Numbered from the stretch's first letter, positions 50,293-59,745 are shown. The stretch: 64,000 bases of DNA from an uncultured Dorea sp. (GCA_910580235.1 CAJTVU010000002.1:372001-436000), one strand, 5' to 3'. Made by a program: numbers and translations. The notes: generated by a model not told the origin, from the letters alone.

Positions 50293-51312
50293 TTATAAAT
50301 GCACCAGGATCTTTCCTGCATCTTCTGATTTTTCATCTAATATACGAAGCCCTTTTCCTGCCTCCTCCAAAGGTAGGCAGTGCGTAATGATCGGTTCGAT
50401 CAAAATCCCCTCGTTTACCATCTCACAGGCTTCCTGAAAGGCCTCTGTCGTATATGTCATTGAACCAATCAGCTTCTGCTCATTAAATACAAAGCTATAT
50501 GTATAGACTGGGATCGGTTTTGTAATCATAGCAACCAGTACTACTTCGCCCAGCTTTTTCGTAACTGCAGAAGCCTGGTCAATAATATTAGGCGCTCCTG
50601 CCGCTACGACGCATACATCTACCCCTGCCCCACCTGTGGCTTCTTTTATCAGCTCTTCCACATTTTCATGAAGCGGATCATAAACTGCTGTAGCTCCCAA
50701 TTTTAACGCCATCTCCCGGTTAAAAGGAGCCGTGTCTGTACAGAATATCTTCTTATATCCGCGCTTTACTGCTACCGCAAGCACCAAAAGGCCAATAGTC
50801 CCTGAGCCAAGGATCGCGATTGCATCCCTGCCTGGATCCGTAGTAAGGTTCATTGCCTGGACAGCCACTGCCAATGGCTCTATCAACGCCCCTACATCAT
50901 AGGATACCGAATCCTCAAGTTTATATACTGCCTGCTCTGGAGCCAGAAAATATTCCGCAAATGTCCCGCACCATGCAGCTGTTCCCGGCACGATCTTGTT
51001 TTTGCAGAGGTTCACATGACCACTTTTACAAAAATCACATTCTCCACAAGGGATCTGTGGCTCTACGGTCACACGATCACCCACCTTATACCTCGTTACC
51101 GCCTCTCCAACCTGGCATATCTCACCAGAGACTTCATGTCCTAAAGCTGCCGGCGGGTTTCGGAACGCATGGGTCCCTTTATATAAATGAATATCTGATC
51201 CGCATATCCCCGCCCGGACGACTTTGATTAAAACGTCCTTTTTCCCAACTTCCGGCACAGGCCTGTCTTCAATCTCTACTTTATATGGCTCTGTTACGAT
51301 CGCTACTCTCAT
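50293..51312 (-). CDS. Zinc-dependent alcohol dehydrogenase (sorbitol/threonine dehydrogenase-like) 1
   Basis: 339 residues of the medium-chain family. Catalytic zinc ligands in GICGSDIHLYKG and GHEVSGEICQVG; structural zinc cysteines in CGECDFCKSGHVNLC; NAD(P) loop ILGSGTIGLLVLAVA. Oxidises a secondary polyol or hydroxy-acid. It lies 22 bases before the ABC fusion gene and 45 bases after the second dehydrogenase; all share one operon. Nothing is missing. Confidence 0.92.
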   Translation of the reverse strand: MRVAIVTEPYKVEIEDRPVPEVGKKDVLIKVVRAGICGSDIHLYKGTHAFRNPPAALGHEVSGEICQVGEAVTRYKVGDRVTVEPQIPCGECDFCKSGHVNLCKNKIVPGTAAWCGTFAEYFLAPEQAVYKLEDSVSYDVGALIEPLAVAVQAMNLTTDPGRDAIAILGSGTIGLLVLAVAVKRGYKKIFCTDTAPFNREMALKLGATAVYDPLHENVEELIKEATGGAGVDVCVVAAGAPNIIDQASAVTKKLGEVVLVAMITKPIPVYTYSFVFNEQKLIGSMTYTTEAFQEACEMVNEGILIEPIITHCLPLEEAGKGLRILDEKSEDAGKILVHL

Positions 51313-51356
51313 ATGTTCACCTTCTTAATCTTCCTATCATTCGATCTTATGTAATG

Positions 51357-52394
51357 CTACGGTATCAAAAGCATTTTTCCCGGTTTACCAGAAAATATGT
51401 CTTTAAATGCCTCTTCGTAATCCTCCAGCTTATATATGCCTCCTATCGTAGCGGCTGCATTATACCGGGGATCTTTTAAAATAGCCTCGCACTGTTCCCA
51501 GGTCCGGTACATTTCCCGCCCTGTAACTCCGATTACAGTAGCCTCCTTGTAGATAATATCTTCACTTAAGTCCAAAGAAGTCTCCCCATTTGAAAGTCCC
51601 ACCAGGACAAAGCGCCCGCCCTTCCTGAGCATTCCAAAACCGCTTTTGATCACCACCGGGCTTCCTGTATAATCGATCACTACATCACAGCCATGCTTCG
51701 TGCGCTCCAATACAAGCTTTACAGCATCTTCCTCTTTAGAATTGATTACATAGTCGGCGCCCATCTTCTTCGCCACTTCCAGCTTATTGTCAAATACGTC
51801 GATGGCAGTGATCGTCTTTGCTTCCATGCATCTTGCGGCCCCGATCGCCATCAGGCCAATAGGCCCGCAGCCATAGATCACAACATCTTTTCCGGCAACA
51901 TCACCTTTGTCGACGCCATGGACGCCTACGCCCATCGGCTCCATCATAGCAGCCGTATTGTAATCCAGCTCGTCGTTTATCTTGTACGCACAATCAACCG
52001 GAAAGCTGATATAATCTGCAAACGCCCCTGGCGTATGCACGCCTATAATCTTCATATTTTCACATATATGACGATTATCCGTCTCACACTGATAACAGGA
52101 ATTACAAGGAATATGTGTCTCTCCTGCAACCCGGTCCCCTGCTTTGACCTCTGTAACCTCGGCCCCAACCTTTACTACCTCGCCTGCGAACTCATGGCCA
52201 AATACCATCGGTACCGGCACTCTTTCCTGTGCATATTGTGTCCAATTATAAATGTGCTGATCCGTACCGCAGATCGCAGCCGCTTTGACTCTCACTAAAA
52301 TATCTCTGGGGCCAACCTCTGGAATCGGAAGGTCAGTTCTGAACTTAGCTCCCTTCTCAGCATTCTCTTTTAAAATACCTTTCATCATTTCCAC
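51357..52394 (-). CDS. Zinc-dependent alcohol dehydrogenase (threonine dehydrogenase-like) 2
   Basis: 345 residues; zinc ligands in ICGTDQHIYNW and GHEFAGEVVKVG, structural cysteines CNSCYQCETDNRHIC, Rossmann loop YGCGPIGLMAIGAA. Closest in look to L-threonine 3-dehydrogenase. A GTG start at 52392-52394 fits the AGGAGG site 8 bases upstream; ATG two codons later is 14 bases away. First gene of the transporter operon, preceded by a 300-base region with an AAACATTTA motif shared with the PdxA2 operon. Confidence 0.92.
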   Translation of the reverse strand: MEMMKGILKENAEKGAKFRTDLPIPEVGPRDILVRVKAAAICGTDQHIYNWTQYAQERVPVPMVFGHEFAGEVVKVGAEVTEVKAGDRVAGETHIPCNSCYQCETDNRHICENMKIIGVHTPGAFADYISFPVDCAYKINDELDYNTAAMMEPMGVGVHGVDKGDVAGKDVVIYGCGPIGLMAIGAARCMEAKTITAIDVFDNKLEVAKKMGADYVINSKEEDAVKLVLERTKHGCDVVIDYTGSPVVIKSGFGMLRKGGRFVLVGLSNGETSLDLSEDIIYKEATVIGVTGREMYRTWEQCEAILKDPRYNAAATIGGIYKLEDYEEAFKDIFSGKPGKMLLIP

Positions 52395-52500
52395 AATAGT
52401 TTCCTCCTCTCAGGCTCTTTTATGAGTCACTTTTTATAAGATTATACTCATGTAAATTCATTTTTGCAACTATTATTACCAGTAAATACGTTTCATTATT

Positions 52501-52509
52501 AAACATTTA
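52501..52509 (+). promoter_or_regulatory. AAACATTTA motif upstream of the dehydrogenase-transporter operon
   Basis: The same 9-mer occurs twice upstream of pdxA2 (58005-58013 and 58060-58068), same orientation. Candidate binding site of the PrpR-N regulator encoded between the two operons. A/T richness lowers the weight of the match. Confidence 0.35.
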
Positions 52510-52596
52510 TTGCATTTTTACCAAAATAGCACTCCGAACCCCCAAAATAAACCTTATTATTGAAACACCTATCCTTAACGGAGTTTCCTATATGAG

Positions 52597-52656
52597 AAAA
52601 AGCGCTCCTGCCAAAGTCCATACGATCCACGTATCTCCTTCAACAAGAGCGCCTTA
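52597..52656 (-). terminator. Terminator after the regulator gene
   Basis: AGCGCTC (52601-52607) pairs with GAGCGCC/T (52647-52654); on the minus strand the stem is followed by a T run (CTTTTTCTC). It separates the regulator from the dehydrogenase operon. Confidence 0.65.
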
Positions 52657-52705
52657 TTTATTTTTACAACGATCCTTTTACAGGCTCCTCGCCGCCCACG
52701 GCTTA

Positions 52706-54490
52706 TCATTCACGAGAATTAAGGATGCGCCACACCGTAGTACGGCTGATCTTCAGGCGTTCCGCCGCCTTCTTCTTACTGTCTCCTTCCTCCTTCATCA
52801 CCATACGGACTACGTCATAAGTAATATCGTCCAGAGACTGGTTCAGATCGATATTGCACACTACAGAGCCGTCCAATTCAAACATCTCATTCTCAATGCA
52901 CGTCTTGATATTCTTGGCCGTAATGTAATTCCCATCTGCAAGGAACGCCGCTTCCAACAGTACTCTTTTGAGCTGCGTAATGTTCCCCGGCCATGAATAG
53001 CCGGCAAGAGCGTCCATAGCCTCGCCATCCAGGCCCAGAAGCTGCTTCCCTGTCCGCATATTGATCTCGCTCACATAAATGGCCACAAGGCTCGGAAGCT
53101 CCTCCATCCGCTTCCGCAACGGCATAGCCTGCAGCAGCACGCATTTTGTCCGGGCAAGCAGGTATTCCGCCATCTTACAGTTTTTCTCCTCAAATTTGAT
53201 CACAGCCGAAAATATGACTTGGTTACGTCTGCAAAGATTTGTGTTTTCAATAAATTCCACCAGGATCTTCTGCAGCTCATCGGTCATTTCCTGAAGATTT
53301 TTAAAATACACAGTACACTTCACGTCCAGCAGCGGCGAAGACGTCTTCACAAAAAAGTCATTCCATTCCCGCATAGTCATATTCGCATAATCAATGACAA
53401 AACAGGGGCTGTTCCGATTATAGCCCAGCCGGTGAAGGCTGGCGGCAGCCGCGTCCTTCCCGCACCCCTTTTCGCCAAGGATAAGGACCGGCTCTTGCAC
53501 ATCGCAATATTTAGAAATCGCATCCTTCATTTTCCCAATAGAGTTCGCCACACCAAAAGAACTCTCGAACACATAGTCCTCCTCATTCTCCTCCATTATC
53601 GTAATACCCGCTGTCTTTTCCGGCGCGCCGTCATAAATCTGCCTGCCATATACGATAACATTTACATCGTCTTCCGTCTTCCTGACTCTCGAATGCAAAA
53701 TACATATTTTTTTATTGATGTTGGCTTCCGTCTGGAACTCATCCTGCTTTTTCAGGATTTCAAAATTCTCTCTTATAAAATCAGCAAATCCTGTGTAAGA
53801 ATCAGGATCCTGGCGATTTGTAAAAAGAACATTTCCCGCCTCGTCATAAATCCCTATAAAATCAGGCATCGTCTCTTTGATCCCTTGCAAATAGTCCAGC
53901 TGCCTGGCTGATTCCTGCTTTATTTTATTAATCTCGACCACCTGGCGCAAGACCGCCCTCACGCTATTCTCCCCGGACATCATCAAAATCGTATTCATTC
54001 CCAGCTGATTAGCGTGGGACGCTGTCGTAACATCCCCGACAACCATCGTATACCCAAGCTTCCGCAGCTCTCGGAGCTTCTTCTCACTTTCCTTCTCAGA
54101 CTCAATAGCAAACACTTCGTTGTTGTATTGGAGCATATTGCACAGATTCCGCGCGTTCTCTGCAATAGAAGGGAAGCTTACTATAGCAAACTTCTCCTTG
54201 TAATTCTGCGCCAGCAGCACCGCGCGGAAAATATCGTCAAACCCTACCGGGATATCCAAAACCATAATATCGCAAAACTCTTTCCGCAGCAGCTCTGCAG
54301 TACCTCCACGAGATATGACCATGTCGCATTTTTCTCTCGAGATCTTGTCCGCCACCATCCGCACCGCATTAAAACGGCTTGATACTACAGTAGTAAGCCG
54401 GATCTCAGGAAATTCCTTTATCTGCGCCAAAAATAATTCTTTTAATCCTTCATATGGCAATACTGCCAATAATCTCACGCACCTCATCAT
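52706..54490 (-). CDS. PrpR-N-domain regulator with degenerate AAA module and Fis-type HTH
   Basis: 594 residues. PrpR_N ligand-sensing domain (residues about 1-190, IRLTTVVSSRFNAVRMV, MVISRGGTAELLRKE, TMVVGDVTTASHANQLGM), a PAS-like linker, an AAA-like region (330-540) and a C-terminal Fis HTH (SKKKAAERLKISRTTVWRIL). The Walker A is altered (LGEKGCGKDAAAASLHRLG), Walker B lacks the acidic pair (CTVYFKNLQEM), and the GAFTGA loop needed to contact sigma-54 is not found. It probably binds DNA without sigma-54 remodelling. It lies between the kinase/PdxA2 unit and the transporter unit, so it is the likely regulator of both. Confidence 0.82.
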   Translation of the reverse strand: MMRCVRLLAVLPYEGLKELFLAQIKEFPEIRLTTVVSSRFNAVRMVADKISREKCDMVISRGGTAELLRKEFCDIMVLDIPVGFDDIFRAVLLAQNYKEKFAIVSFPSIAENARNLCNMLQYNNEVFAIESEKESEKKLRELRKLGYTMVVGDVTTASHANQLGMNTILMMSGENSVRAVLRQVVEINKIKQESARQLDYLQGIKETMPDFIGIYDEAGNVLFTNRQDPDSYTGFADFIRENFEILKKQDEFQTEANINKKICILHSRVRKTEDDVNVIVYGRQIYDGAPEKTAGITIMEENEEDYVFESSFGVANSIGKMKDAISKYCDVQEPVLILGEKGCGKDAAAASLHRLGYNRNSPCFVIDYANMTMREWNDFFVKTSSPLLDVKCTVYFKNLQEMTDELQKILVEFIENTNLCRRNQVIFSAVIKFEEKNCKMAEYLLARTKCVLLQAMPLRKRMEELPSLVAIYVSEINMRTGKQLLGLDGEAMDALAGYSWPGNITQLKRVLLEAAFLADGNYITAKNIKTCIENEMFELDGSVVCNIDLNQSLDDITYDVVRMVMKEEGDSKKKAAERLKISRTTVWRILNSRE

Positions 54491-54570
54491 TCTCTCCTTC
54501 GCACTTATACATTACTATAACTATACAATATTTAAGAGCAAATGCAAAGTTTTCTGTCTCAAAACGCAAA

Positions 54571-54628
54571 AAGAGAGCCGACGCTCCAGAAGATCTCTCA
54601 TCCACTTCCGCAACAGCCCTCTCTTCTT
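54571..54628 (-). terminator. Terminator after the cyclase gene
   Basis: AGAGAGCC (54572-54579) pairs with the CTCTCT/GCC block (54616-54625); the T run follows on the minus strand. It ends the PdxA2-kinase-cyclase unit. Confidence 0.6.
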
Positions 54629-54633
54629 CTAAA

Positions 54634-55614
54634 TCACACGATCGCTAATGGCCTCAAAAACATCCCTGTAGCATACCTTACCTTCGCAGGCGAGCAGATA
54701 AAGCAAAATTCATATATCTTATCCTTTGCCAGCTCCTCTAACTGCACGTATTCCAAAATGTGGACGCCTTGCTGGATAAGCAGGTAATGATGCACCGGCT
54801 GCGGATGTCCCGGCACCGAAGTAGAGCCGTCCGCATTCTGTCCATCCAGACAAGCCATATCATCGCCCACAAGAATAGCGCCGCATTCTTCTACCAGATA
54901 GCGCGCCGCGCTGATACCAAGCCCGGCGCCGCCGCAGCGGCTCTTAGGCCAGCTTTCTCCGCATCTTATCAGAACGGCATCCTTTGGACGAAGCTCTATA
55001 TTCTGCCGTTTCGCGCATCCTTCACAGTCTTCTGCTGTAATAATGTAATCCCCAGGTAAATGCTCAGCCCCTTTATAGGCCGCCATATCCAGAAGGACCC
55101 CTCTCATGATTAAGGGCGGGATTTTGGCCACGTCGCACTTCACCGGCCCGAAGCCAGAGCCATGCTGTGCATCACAATATCCGTTGTACCAATGATTATC
55201 TTCGCCCGTCGTCCAATGGCACAGCGCGTCAATATGAGTCCCGATATGCATTGGCGCCACCACCATCTCTGTATTGCACCCCATATGATATTCTGGAAGG
55301 TTATTCTCTTCATCCATCCAATTGCCCTGTCCGTACCAGTTAACGCCATCATCTCCACCGGTACTTTTCAATCGTTCCCTTCCATAGGTACTGGCATATC
55401 CTACAATCTCATACCCGCAATGTCCGTTCCAAATATCCATACCTTTGAACAGTTCCGTACCCAGGTCATACACCTTGCCCCTCCTCACCAGAGAAAAAGC
55501 GCCCAGCACGCTTGCCGCATCGATCTCATTGGCCTTCCCTCTCTCGTCATCCTGTCCATATACGCCCCAGGAATTCTCATTCAGCCACGTTTTGTCATTA
55601 TAGTCTTTCTTCAT
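54634..55614 (-). CDS. Cyclase-family metal-dependent hydrolase
   Basis: 326 residues of the kynurenine-formamidase-like cyclase family. Metal motif HIGTHIDALCH is present, along with LLDMAAYKG and DAVLIRCGESW. Family members hydrolyse amide or lactone-like bonds or act on polyketide rings. Its start overlaps the kinase stop by 4 bases, so it belongs to the pathway; opening a lactone of a four-carbon sugar acid would fit. The family rarely accompanies PdxA2/DtnK, which makes the combination noteworthy. Confidence 0.88.
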   Translation of the reverse strand: MKKDYNDKTWLNENSWGVYGQDDERGKANEIDAASVLGAFSLVRRGKVYDLGTELFKGMDIWNGHCGYEIVGYASTYGRERLKSTGGDDGVNWYGQGNWMDEENNLPEYHMGCNTEMVVAPMHIGTHIDALCHWTTGEDNHWYNGYCDAQHGSGFGPVKCDVAKIPPLIMRGVLLDMAAYKGAEHLPGDYIITAEDCEGCAKRQNIELRPKDAVLIRCGESWPKSRCGGAGLGISAARYLVEECGAILVGDDMACLDGQNADGSTSVPGHPQPVHHYLLIQQGVHILEYVQLEELAKDKIYEFCFICSPAKVRYATGMFLRPLAIV

Positions 55615-56879
55615 GATCCACCTCCTGTTAAAGTTAAAACGTCCAGCATCTTCACAAAAAAATCTTCTGTCCCGAACCCACCGGATTTTGAGACGATCTG
55701 CAAGACCTTCCCGTCATTTTTCATTTTTGCCTGGAACAAAATCGCCCCCTTATCCACCTCACACAAAGGATATACCTCTTCACATCTGATATATTTCAGG
55801 AAGCTGTAGACCGTATCGCCTCCCGACATCACCAACGTATGGTCCAGTCCGAAAGACAGCCAAAGCTCCAGCAATTCACTGAGCCTTTCCGCAATCCTGA
55901 CACGGATATCTTCCACTGCGATCCCATGCGAACGGCAATATCGCTCCGCTTCCGAAACCACATCCGCTTTGTCAAAAACATCCACTATTACCGGCCGCTC
56001 TCCTTTGCAAAGGCTCTTTAATCCATCTGAAAACCTCTTTCCTTTTTCCGTCGTCAGATAATCCGGCAAAAGCTTTTGTTCTGTCGTCAGGCTGACCCTG
56101 CAAAAACCATGATCCCCGGCGTAAGAAAGCTGTCTGCCGGTTCTCTCATTCACTGTCCCGCACACTACAAAAATCCCTTCCGCCCTGCTGATCGCACGCT
56201 CCTTCTTGCCACCGGGCCCAATTACTTTACTCAGCCTCTCCGCAAAGCCCGCACATCCTGCGACCGCCCGCAGCTCTCCGGCTCGTTCCAGCCCTTCTGC
56301 GATAACATCGATCTCTTGTTCTGTACAGGCGTCGTACACAACAATCATTCTTCCCCCATCCGGCAGATTTGACACATCCCCTTCAGAAAATACCGGAATA
56401 TCATTCTGCTCTTGTATAATATCCGCAACTGCATCATGCCGCACAGGCTCAAAGGGATCCGTCCCAAATACGCTTTTCGACACTGGAAGCCCGTCAATAT
56501 ACTGAATCCCATTTACAGTAATCCTGTTTTCACCGGGAAGGGCAGGCACAAAATGCACACGCGCCTCCAGCGCGTCGCTCAGCGCAGCCAGCTCAGCGCC
56601 CACGCATCCCCGCAGCGCCGAATCAGTTTTCTTATAAACAGATCCAACTTCCAGGCTCTCGAGCCTTTTCACTAATCCATATACTATCTCATATGCTCGC
56701 TCAGGCTGCAGATGCCTCGTCTCCGAATCAATAATCAGCACTTCGCAGCCGGCAGCTACCCTTGTCAATTCGAACTCTGCCCCTATCATCATTTGTGTGG
56801 CTGCGCCCGCCTGAGCAAATTTTATCCCCGTATCCAGGGAACCTGTAAAATCATCAGCGATTACCGCTATTTTTATCAT
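55611..56879 (-). CDS. Four-carbon acid sugar kinase (DtnK/OtnK family)
   Basis: 422 residues; N-terminal signature IAVIADDFTGSLDTGIKFAQ and C-terminal MSGGDTVYSFLKY, KSGGFGTED. Phosphorylates threonate, erythronate or related four-carbon acids at O4. Paired with PdxA2, which oxidises and decarboxylates the 4-phosphate to dihydroxyacetone phosphate. Starts at the last base of the PdxA2 gene, overlapping by 1. The acid used cannot be told from sequence alone. Confidence 0.93.
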   Translation of the reverse strand: MIKIAVIADDFTGSLDTGIKFAQAGAATQMMIGAEFELTRVAAGCEVLIIDSETRHLQPERAYEIVYGLVKRLESLEVGSVYKKTDSALRGCVGAELAALSDALEARVHFVPALPGENRITVNGIQYIDGLPVSKSVFGTDPFEPVRHDAVADIIQEQNDIPVFSEGDVSNLPDGGRMIVVYDACTEQEIDVIAEGLERAGELRAVAGCAGFAERLSKVIGPGGKKERAISRAEGIFVVCGTVNERTGRQLSYAGDHGFCRVSLTTEQKLLPDYLTTEKGKRFSDGLKSLCKGERPVIVDVFDKADVVSEAERYCRSHGIAVEDIRVRIAERLSELLELWLSFGLDHTLVMSGGDTVYSFLKYIRCEEVYPLCEVDKGAILFQAKMKNDGKVLQIVSKSGGFGTEDFFVKMLDVLTLTGGGS

Positions 56880-57943
56880 TACAGCTTATGTTTCTTTCTG
56901 GCCGTTGCCATTAAAATGGCATTTTCAAGGGAATTCACAAGGCTCAGCTCATTCTGGACGCCCTGGCCCGCATGCCCGAACGCCGTCCCATGATCTACTG
57001 AAACTCTGATAATCGGAAGTCCAAGGGTAATGTTCACTCCCGCGACCGCTCCCCATTTCTGTTCTTCTTTGTGATATACGAACCCGACTACTTTAAGCGG
57101 GATATGTCCCTGATCATGGTACATCACGACAACAATATCATACCATCCTCCTCTGGCTTTTGAAAAGACCGTATCCGGAGGGATCGGGCCATATACGTCG
57201 ATCCCCTCTCCCTTTGCGATTTCAATAGCCGGCGCGATCTCTTCAATCTCCTCTCTTCCGAACATACCATCCTCTCCGGCATGTGGGTTAAGCCCCGCCA
57301 CCGCCACCTTAGGGCTCTCGATCCCCAGATCTTTGCACGCTTCATACGCAAGCCGTATGCACTCCAGGACTCTATCTTTTTTCACTCTGTCGCAAGCCTC
57401 TTTCAAAGAAACATGCGTCGAGACATGGACGACCCTCAGATCTTCATGAGCCAACATCATAGCATATTTCTTCGTCTCGGTATATTCCGCATATATTTCC
57501 GTATGTCCGGAAAAATGATGGCCCGCCATATTGATCGCTTCCTTATTCAAAGCATTGGTCACAGTCGCATCGATTTCGCCATTCATCGCAAGCTCTATTA
57601 CTTTCACTACACATTGGAACGCCGCTTCTCCACACATTTCAGAGAGCTTCCCATACTGGAATTTTTCCATATCAACTAATTCCAGGTGATAAACATCCAG
57701 CGTTCCATATTCGAACTTCGCATCGCCAACTGCGGCTACTGGATTCACCTGAAGCTCACCTTTTTTCAGATACCCCGTCTCCTCCAAGATCCTGATAGAA
57801 TCCCGAAACATTTTTTGATCCCCGACAACAAGCGGCTTACAACGCTCATAAATCGACGGGTCATGCAATGCCTTTACAGTAATTTCCGGGCCGCATCCGG
57901 CAGGATCGCCCATTGTGATTCCAATAATCGGTTTCATCTTCAC
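56879..57943 (-). CDS. pdxA2: PdxA2-type 4-phospho-D-threonate/erythronate dehydrogenase
   Basis: 354 residues, PdxA fold: IGITMGDPAGCGPEITVKAL at the start, metal histidines in MAGHHFSGHTE, HVSTHVSLKEAC and YHDQGHIPLKVVGF. PdxA itself works in pyridoxal-phosphate synthesis, but here the DtnK-type kinase partner indicates the PdxA2 catabolic role. No other pdx gene is present. Head of an operon with kinase and cyclase. Upstream (57944-58107) is A/T-rich with a TATAAT -10 on the minus strand and two AAACATTTA motifs. Confidence 0.9.
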   Translation of the reverse strand: MKMKPIIGITMGDPAGCGPEITVKALHDPSIYERCKPLVVGDQKMFRDSIRILEETGYLKKGELQVNPVAAVGDAKFEYGTLDVYHLELVDMEKFQYGKLSEMCGEAAFQCVVKVIELAMNGEIDATVTNALNKEAINMAGHHFSGHTEIYAEYTETKKYAMMLAHEDLRVVHVSTHVSLKEACDRVKKDRVLECIRLAYEACKDLGIESPKVAVAGLNPHAGEDGMFGREEIEEIAPAIEIAKGEGIDVYGPIPPDTVFSKARGGWYDIVVVMYHDQGHIPLKVVGFVYHKEEQKWGAVAGVNITLGLPIIRVSVDHGTAFGHAGQGVQNELSLVNSLENAILMATARKKHKL

Positions 57944-57997
57944 TCCTCCTGACCTTACATTTTCTTTAATTTACGTTTATCTTTGAATCTGTAAGAG

Positions 57998-58068
57998 CAT
58001 TATAAAACATTTAGTTTAATTTTGCACCATTTTTGAAATCATTTTTGTGTACAAATATGAAACATTTA
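57998..58068 (-). promoter_or_regulatory. pdxA2 promoter region with two AAACATTTA motifs
   Basis: TATAAT on the minus strand lies within 57999-58006; AAACATTTA copies at 58005-58013 and 58060-58068 (plus-strand reading) are about 55 bases apart. A -35 close to consensus is not visible, which would fit an activator-dependent promoter. Confidence 0.45.
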
Positions 58069-58107
58069 TGATTTTCCAGCAATCATATCACCTATTTCAC
58101 AGCAAAG

Positions 58108-58140
58108 GAAGAGGGCCTGACTTCTCGTCAGACCCTCTTC
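58108..58140 (-). terminator. Hairpin at the end of the GNAT gene
   Basis: Arms GAAGAGGGCCTGAC / GTCAGACCCTCTTC (58108-58121, 58127-58140) with one mismatch; it overlaps the last codons and stop of the GNAT gene, followed by a short T run on the minus strand. Confidence 0.65.
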
Positions 58141-58586
58141 CTCATAGTCTTCTTACATTCTTCGTAGCCCAGCCCCTCATACATGGCGATCGCTCTTCCA
58201 TTATGAGACAGGACGTCCAGCTCCACATAATCCGATCCCCGCGCCTTCGCCCAGCGCTCTGCCTCCTCCATCAGAGATCTTCCTACGCCATTCCCCTGTG
58301 CAGATGGGAGGACGGCAATGTCCATCACATACGTATATACATGCGGGACGAAACATCCGAAAGGCGGCGTCGCCTGTTGATGCACATATACAAAGCCTAC
58401 AATCTCCTCCTCTTCCGCCAGAAGGATATCCGCCTCCTCGCTTTCTATAGCCTTTTCCAGGAATCCCACGTCCTGTGCAGTCTCCTGGAAATATTCCGGC
58501 TGGAGCGCCGCCATCTCATGAAACAGGATATGGTACAGCGCTTTAATTTCTTCAATGTCTTCCCGTACTGCTCTTCTTAGCTTCAT
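58128..58586 (-). CDS. GNAT-family N-acetyltransferase
   Basis: 152 residues; acetyl-CoA loop VLPSAQGNGVGRSLMEEAE (motif A, Q/R-x-x-G-x-G/A) and ELDVLSHNGRAIAMYEGLGYEE (motif B). Substrate unknown. Start overlaps the AI-2E-type permease gene by 35 bases, so translation coupling is likely. Confidence 0.88.
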   Translation of the reverse strand: MKLRRAVREDIEEIKALYHILFHEMAALQPEYFQETAQDVGFLEKAIESEEADILLAEEEEIVGFVYVHQQATPPFGCFVPHVYTYVMDIAVLPSAQGNGVGRSLMEEAERWAKARGSDYVELDVLSHNGRAIAMYEGLGYEECKKTMRKRV

Positions 58587-59745
58587 CTTCTATCTGCTCT
58601 TCCTGATTTCTAAGGCTTAGTACGCCGTCTAAAAGAATCTTCACATCTGTCAATATATAATCAAACGCTCCCGCCTCATACAGATTTATCACGATCATGC
58701 CGACAGGGACCGCAAGGATCATTCCAAACACGCTGCCAAGACGATACCCTGCGTACAGGAACACTAATGTAGGCAAAGGCTTCATTCCGATACTGTCCCC
58801 CACGAACTTCGGCTGGATCAGCTGTCTCACCAGCTGAGACACCCCATACAGGATAAGAAGCCCTGCCATCATCCGGTAGTCCCCCACCATGAACTTATAG
58901 GCCGCCCACGGGATAAGCGCCGTCCCAGTCCCGAAAAACGGGAGGAAATCAAGAAATGCGATCAGAAATGCCAGCAGGAAATTAAAATTAATCCCTAAAA
59001 TCACAAACCCGACAAGAAGGATCACGAACACGACCCCCATAATCTTAAACTGCGCTTTGAAATATCCCCCTACCGCACACTTCAAGTTGCTCACGACCAT
59101 GCTCATACGCTTCACGATAGGATCCGGCGCGACTCTCTTCGCCCACCGGATCACATCCTGACGCTCTGCAATAAAGAAATATGCTGAGATGAAAGTCACG
59201 ATAAGCGCAATAAGGACAGATGGGATCCTCTTTGCAAAATTTCCCGCTGCCGTCACAGCAGGATCGCTAAGCCTCCCCATGATGTCCCCCATCATGATGT
59301 CCAGATTCCCCGCGAACATGAACCAGCCGTCCTGGATCCCCTTTGGGAGCATCTCAAAGAATCCCTGCATGTTCTCTCCGATCGTATCAAGCCCTTTTTC
59401 CAGATCCTCATACATCGACGGCATATCCCGGACAAGGCTCGCGATCTCCTCCCAAAGCTGGCTTCCTATGAACCAGAAAAGGGAGATGACTCCTGCCAGC
59501 ACTACTATAATAATGAGGGCAGAGCCCAGCTTCTTTACGAGCTTTAATCTCCTCTCCAGCCATTCTACCACAGGAGATGTTATATAGGCGATAAACCAGC
59601 CGACGACGAACGGCATGAAAAATACGAAAAGACGGATCCCTACATAGATGAAAAGCACTGTAGCCAGCAAGCTGAATATAAGGCTTACAAGCACTTTCCA
59701 ATATGGACGGCCATCCTGGGGCTTTTCCTTAAACTGACTCTCCAT
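58552..59745 (-). CDS. AI-2E-family transporter (PerM-like)
   Basis: 397 residues, about eight membrane helices, with the family pattern: N-terminal helix pair, FMPFVVGWFIAYITSPVVEW, then a large soluble loop and the C-terminal block FLDFLPFFGTGTALIPWAAY and GVSQLVRQLIQPKFVGDSIG. Members export autoinducer-2 or act as sodium/proton antiporters; the exact role is unclear. It follows engB by 3 bases in the lon-engB operon. Confidence 0.88.
   Translation of the reverse strand: MESQFKEKPQDGRPYWKVLVSLIFSLLATVLFIYVGIRLFVFFMPFVVGWFIAYITSPVVEWLERRLKLVKKLGSALIIIVVLAGVISLFWFIGSQLWEEIASLVRDMPSMYEDLEKGLDTIGENMQGFFEMLPKGIQDGWFMFAGNLDIMMGDIMGRLSDPAVTAAGNFAKRIPSVLIALIVTFISAYFFIAERQDVIRWAKRVAPDPIVKRMSMVVSNLKCAVGGYFKAQFKIMGVVFVILLVGFVILGINFNFLLAFLIAFLDFLPFFGTGTALIPWAAYKFMVGDYRMMAGLLILYGVSQLVRQLIQPKFVGDSIGMKPLPTLVFLYAGYRLGSVFGMILAVPVGMIVINLYEAGAFDYILTDVKILLDGVLSLRNQEEQIEDEAKKSSTGRH

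Noticed and set aside
52706..54490. Ordinary sigma-54-dependent activator
   Set aside because: GAFTGA loop and Walker B acidic residues are missing, so this label would overstate the evidence.
56879..57943. Vitamin B6 biosynthesis (pdxA) role
   Set aside because: The coupled four-carbon acid sugar kinase and absence of other pdx genes point to the catabolic PdxA2 type.
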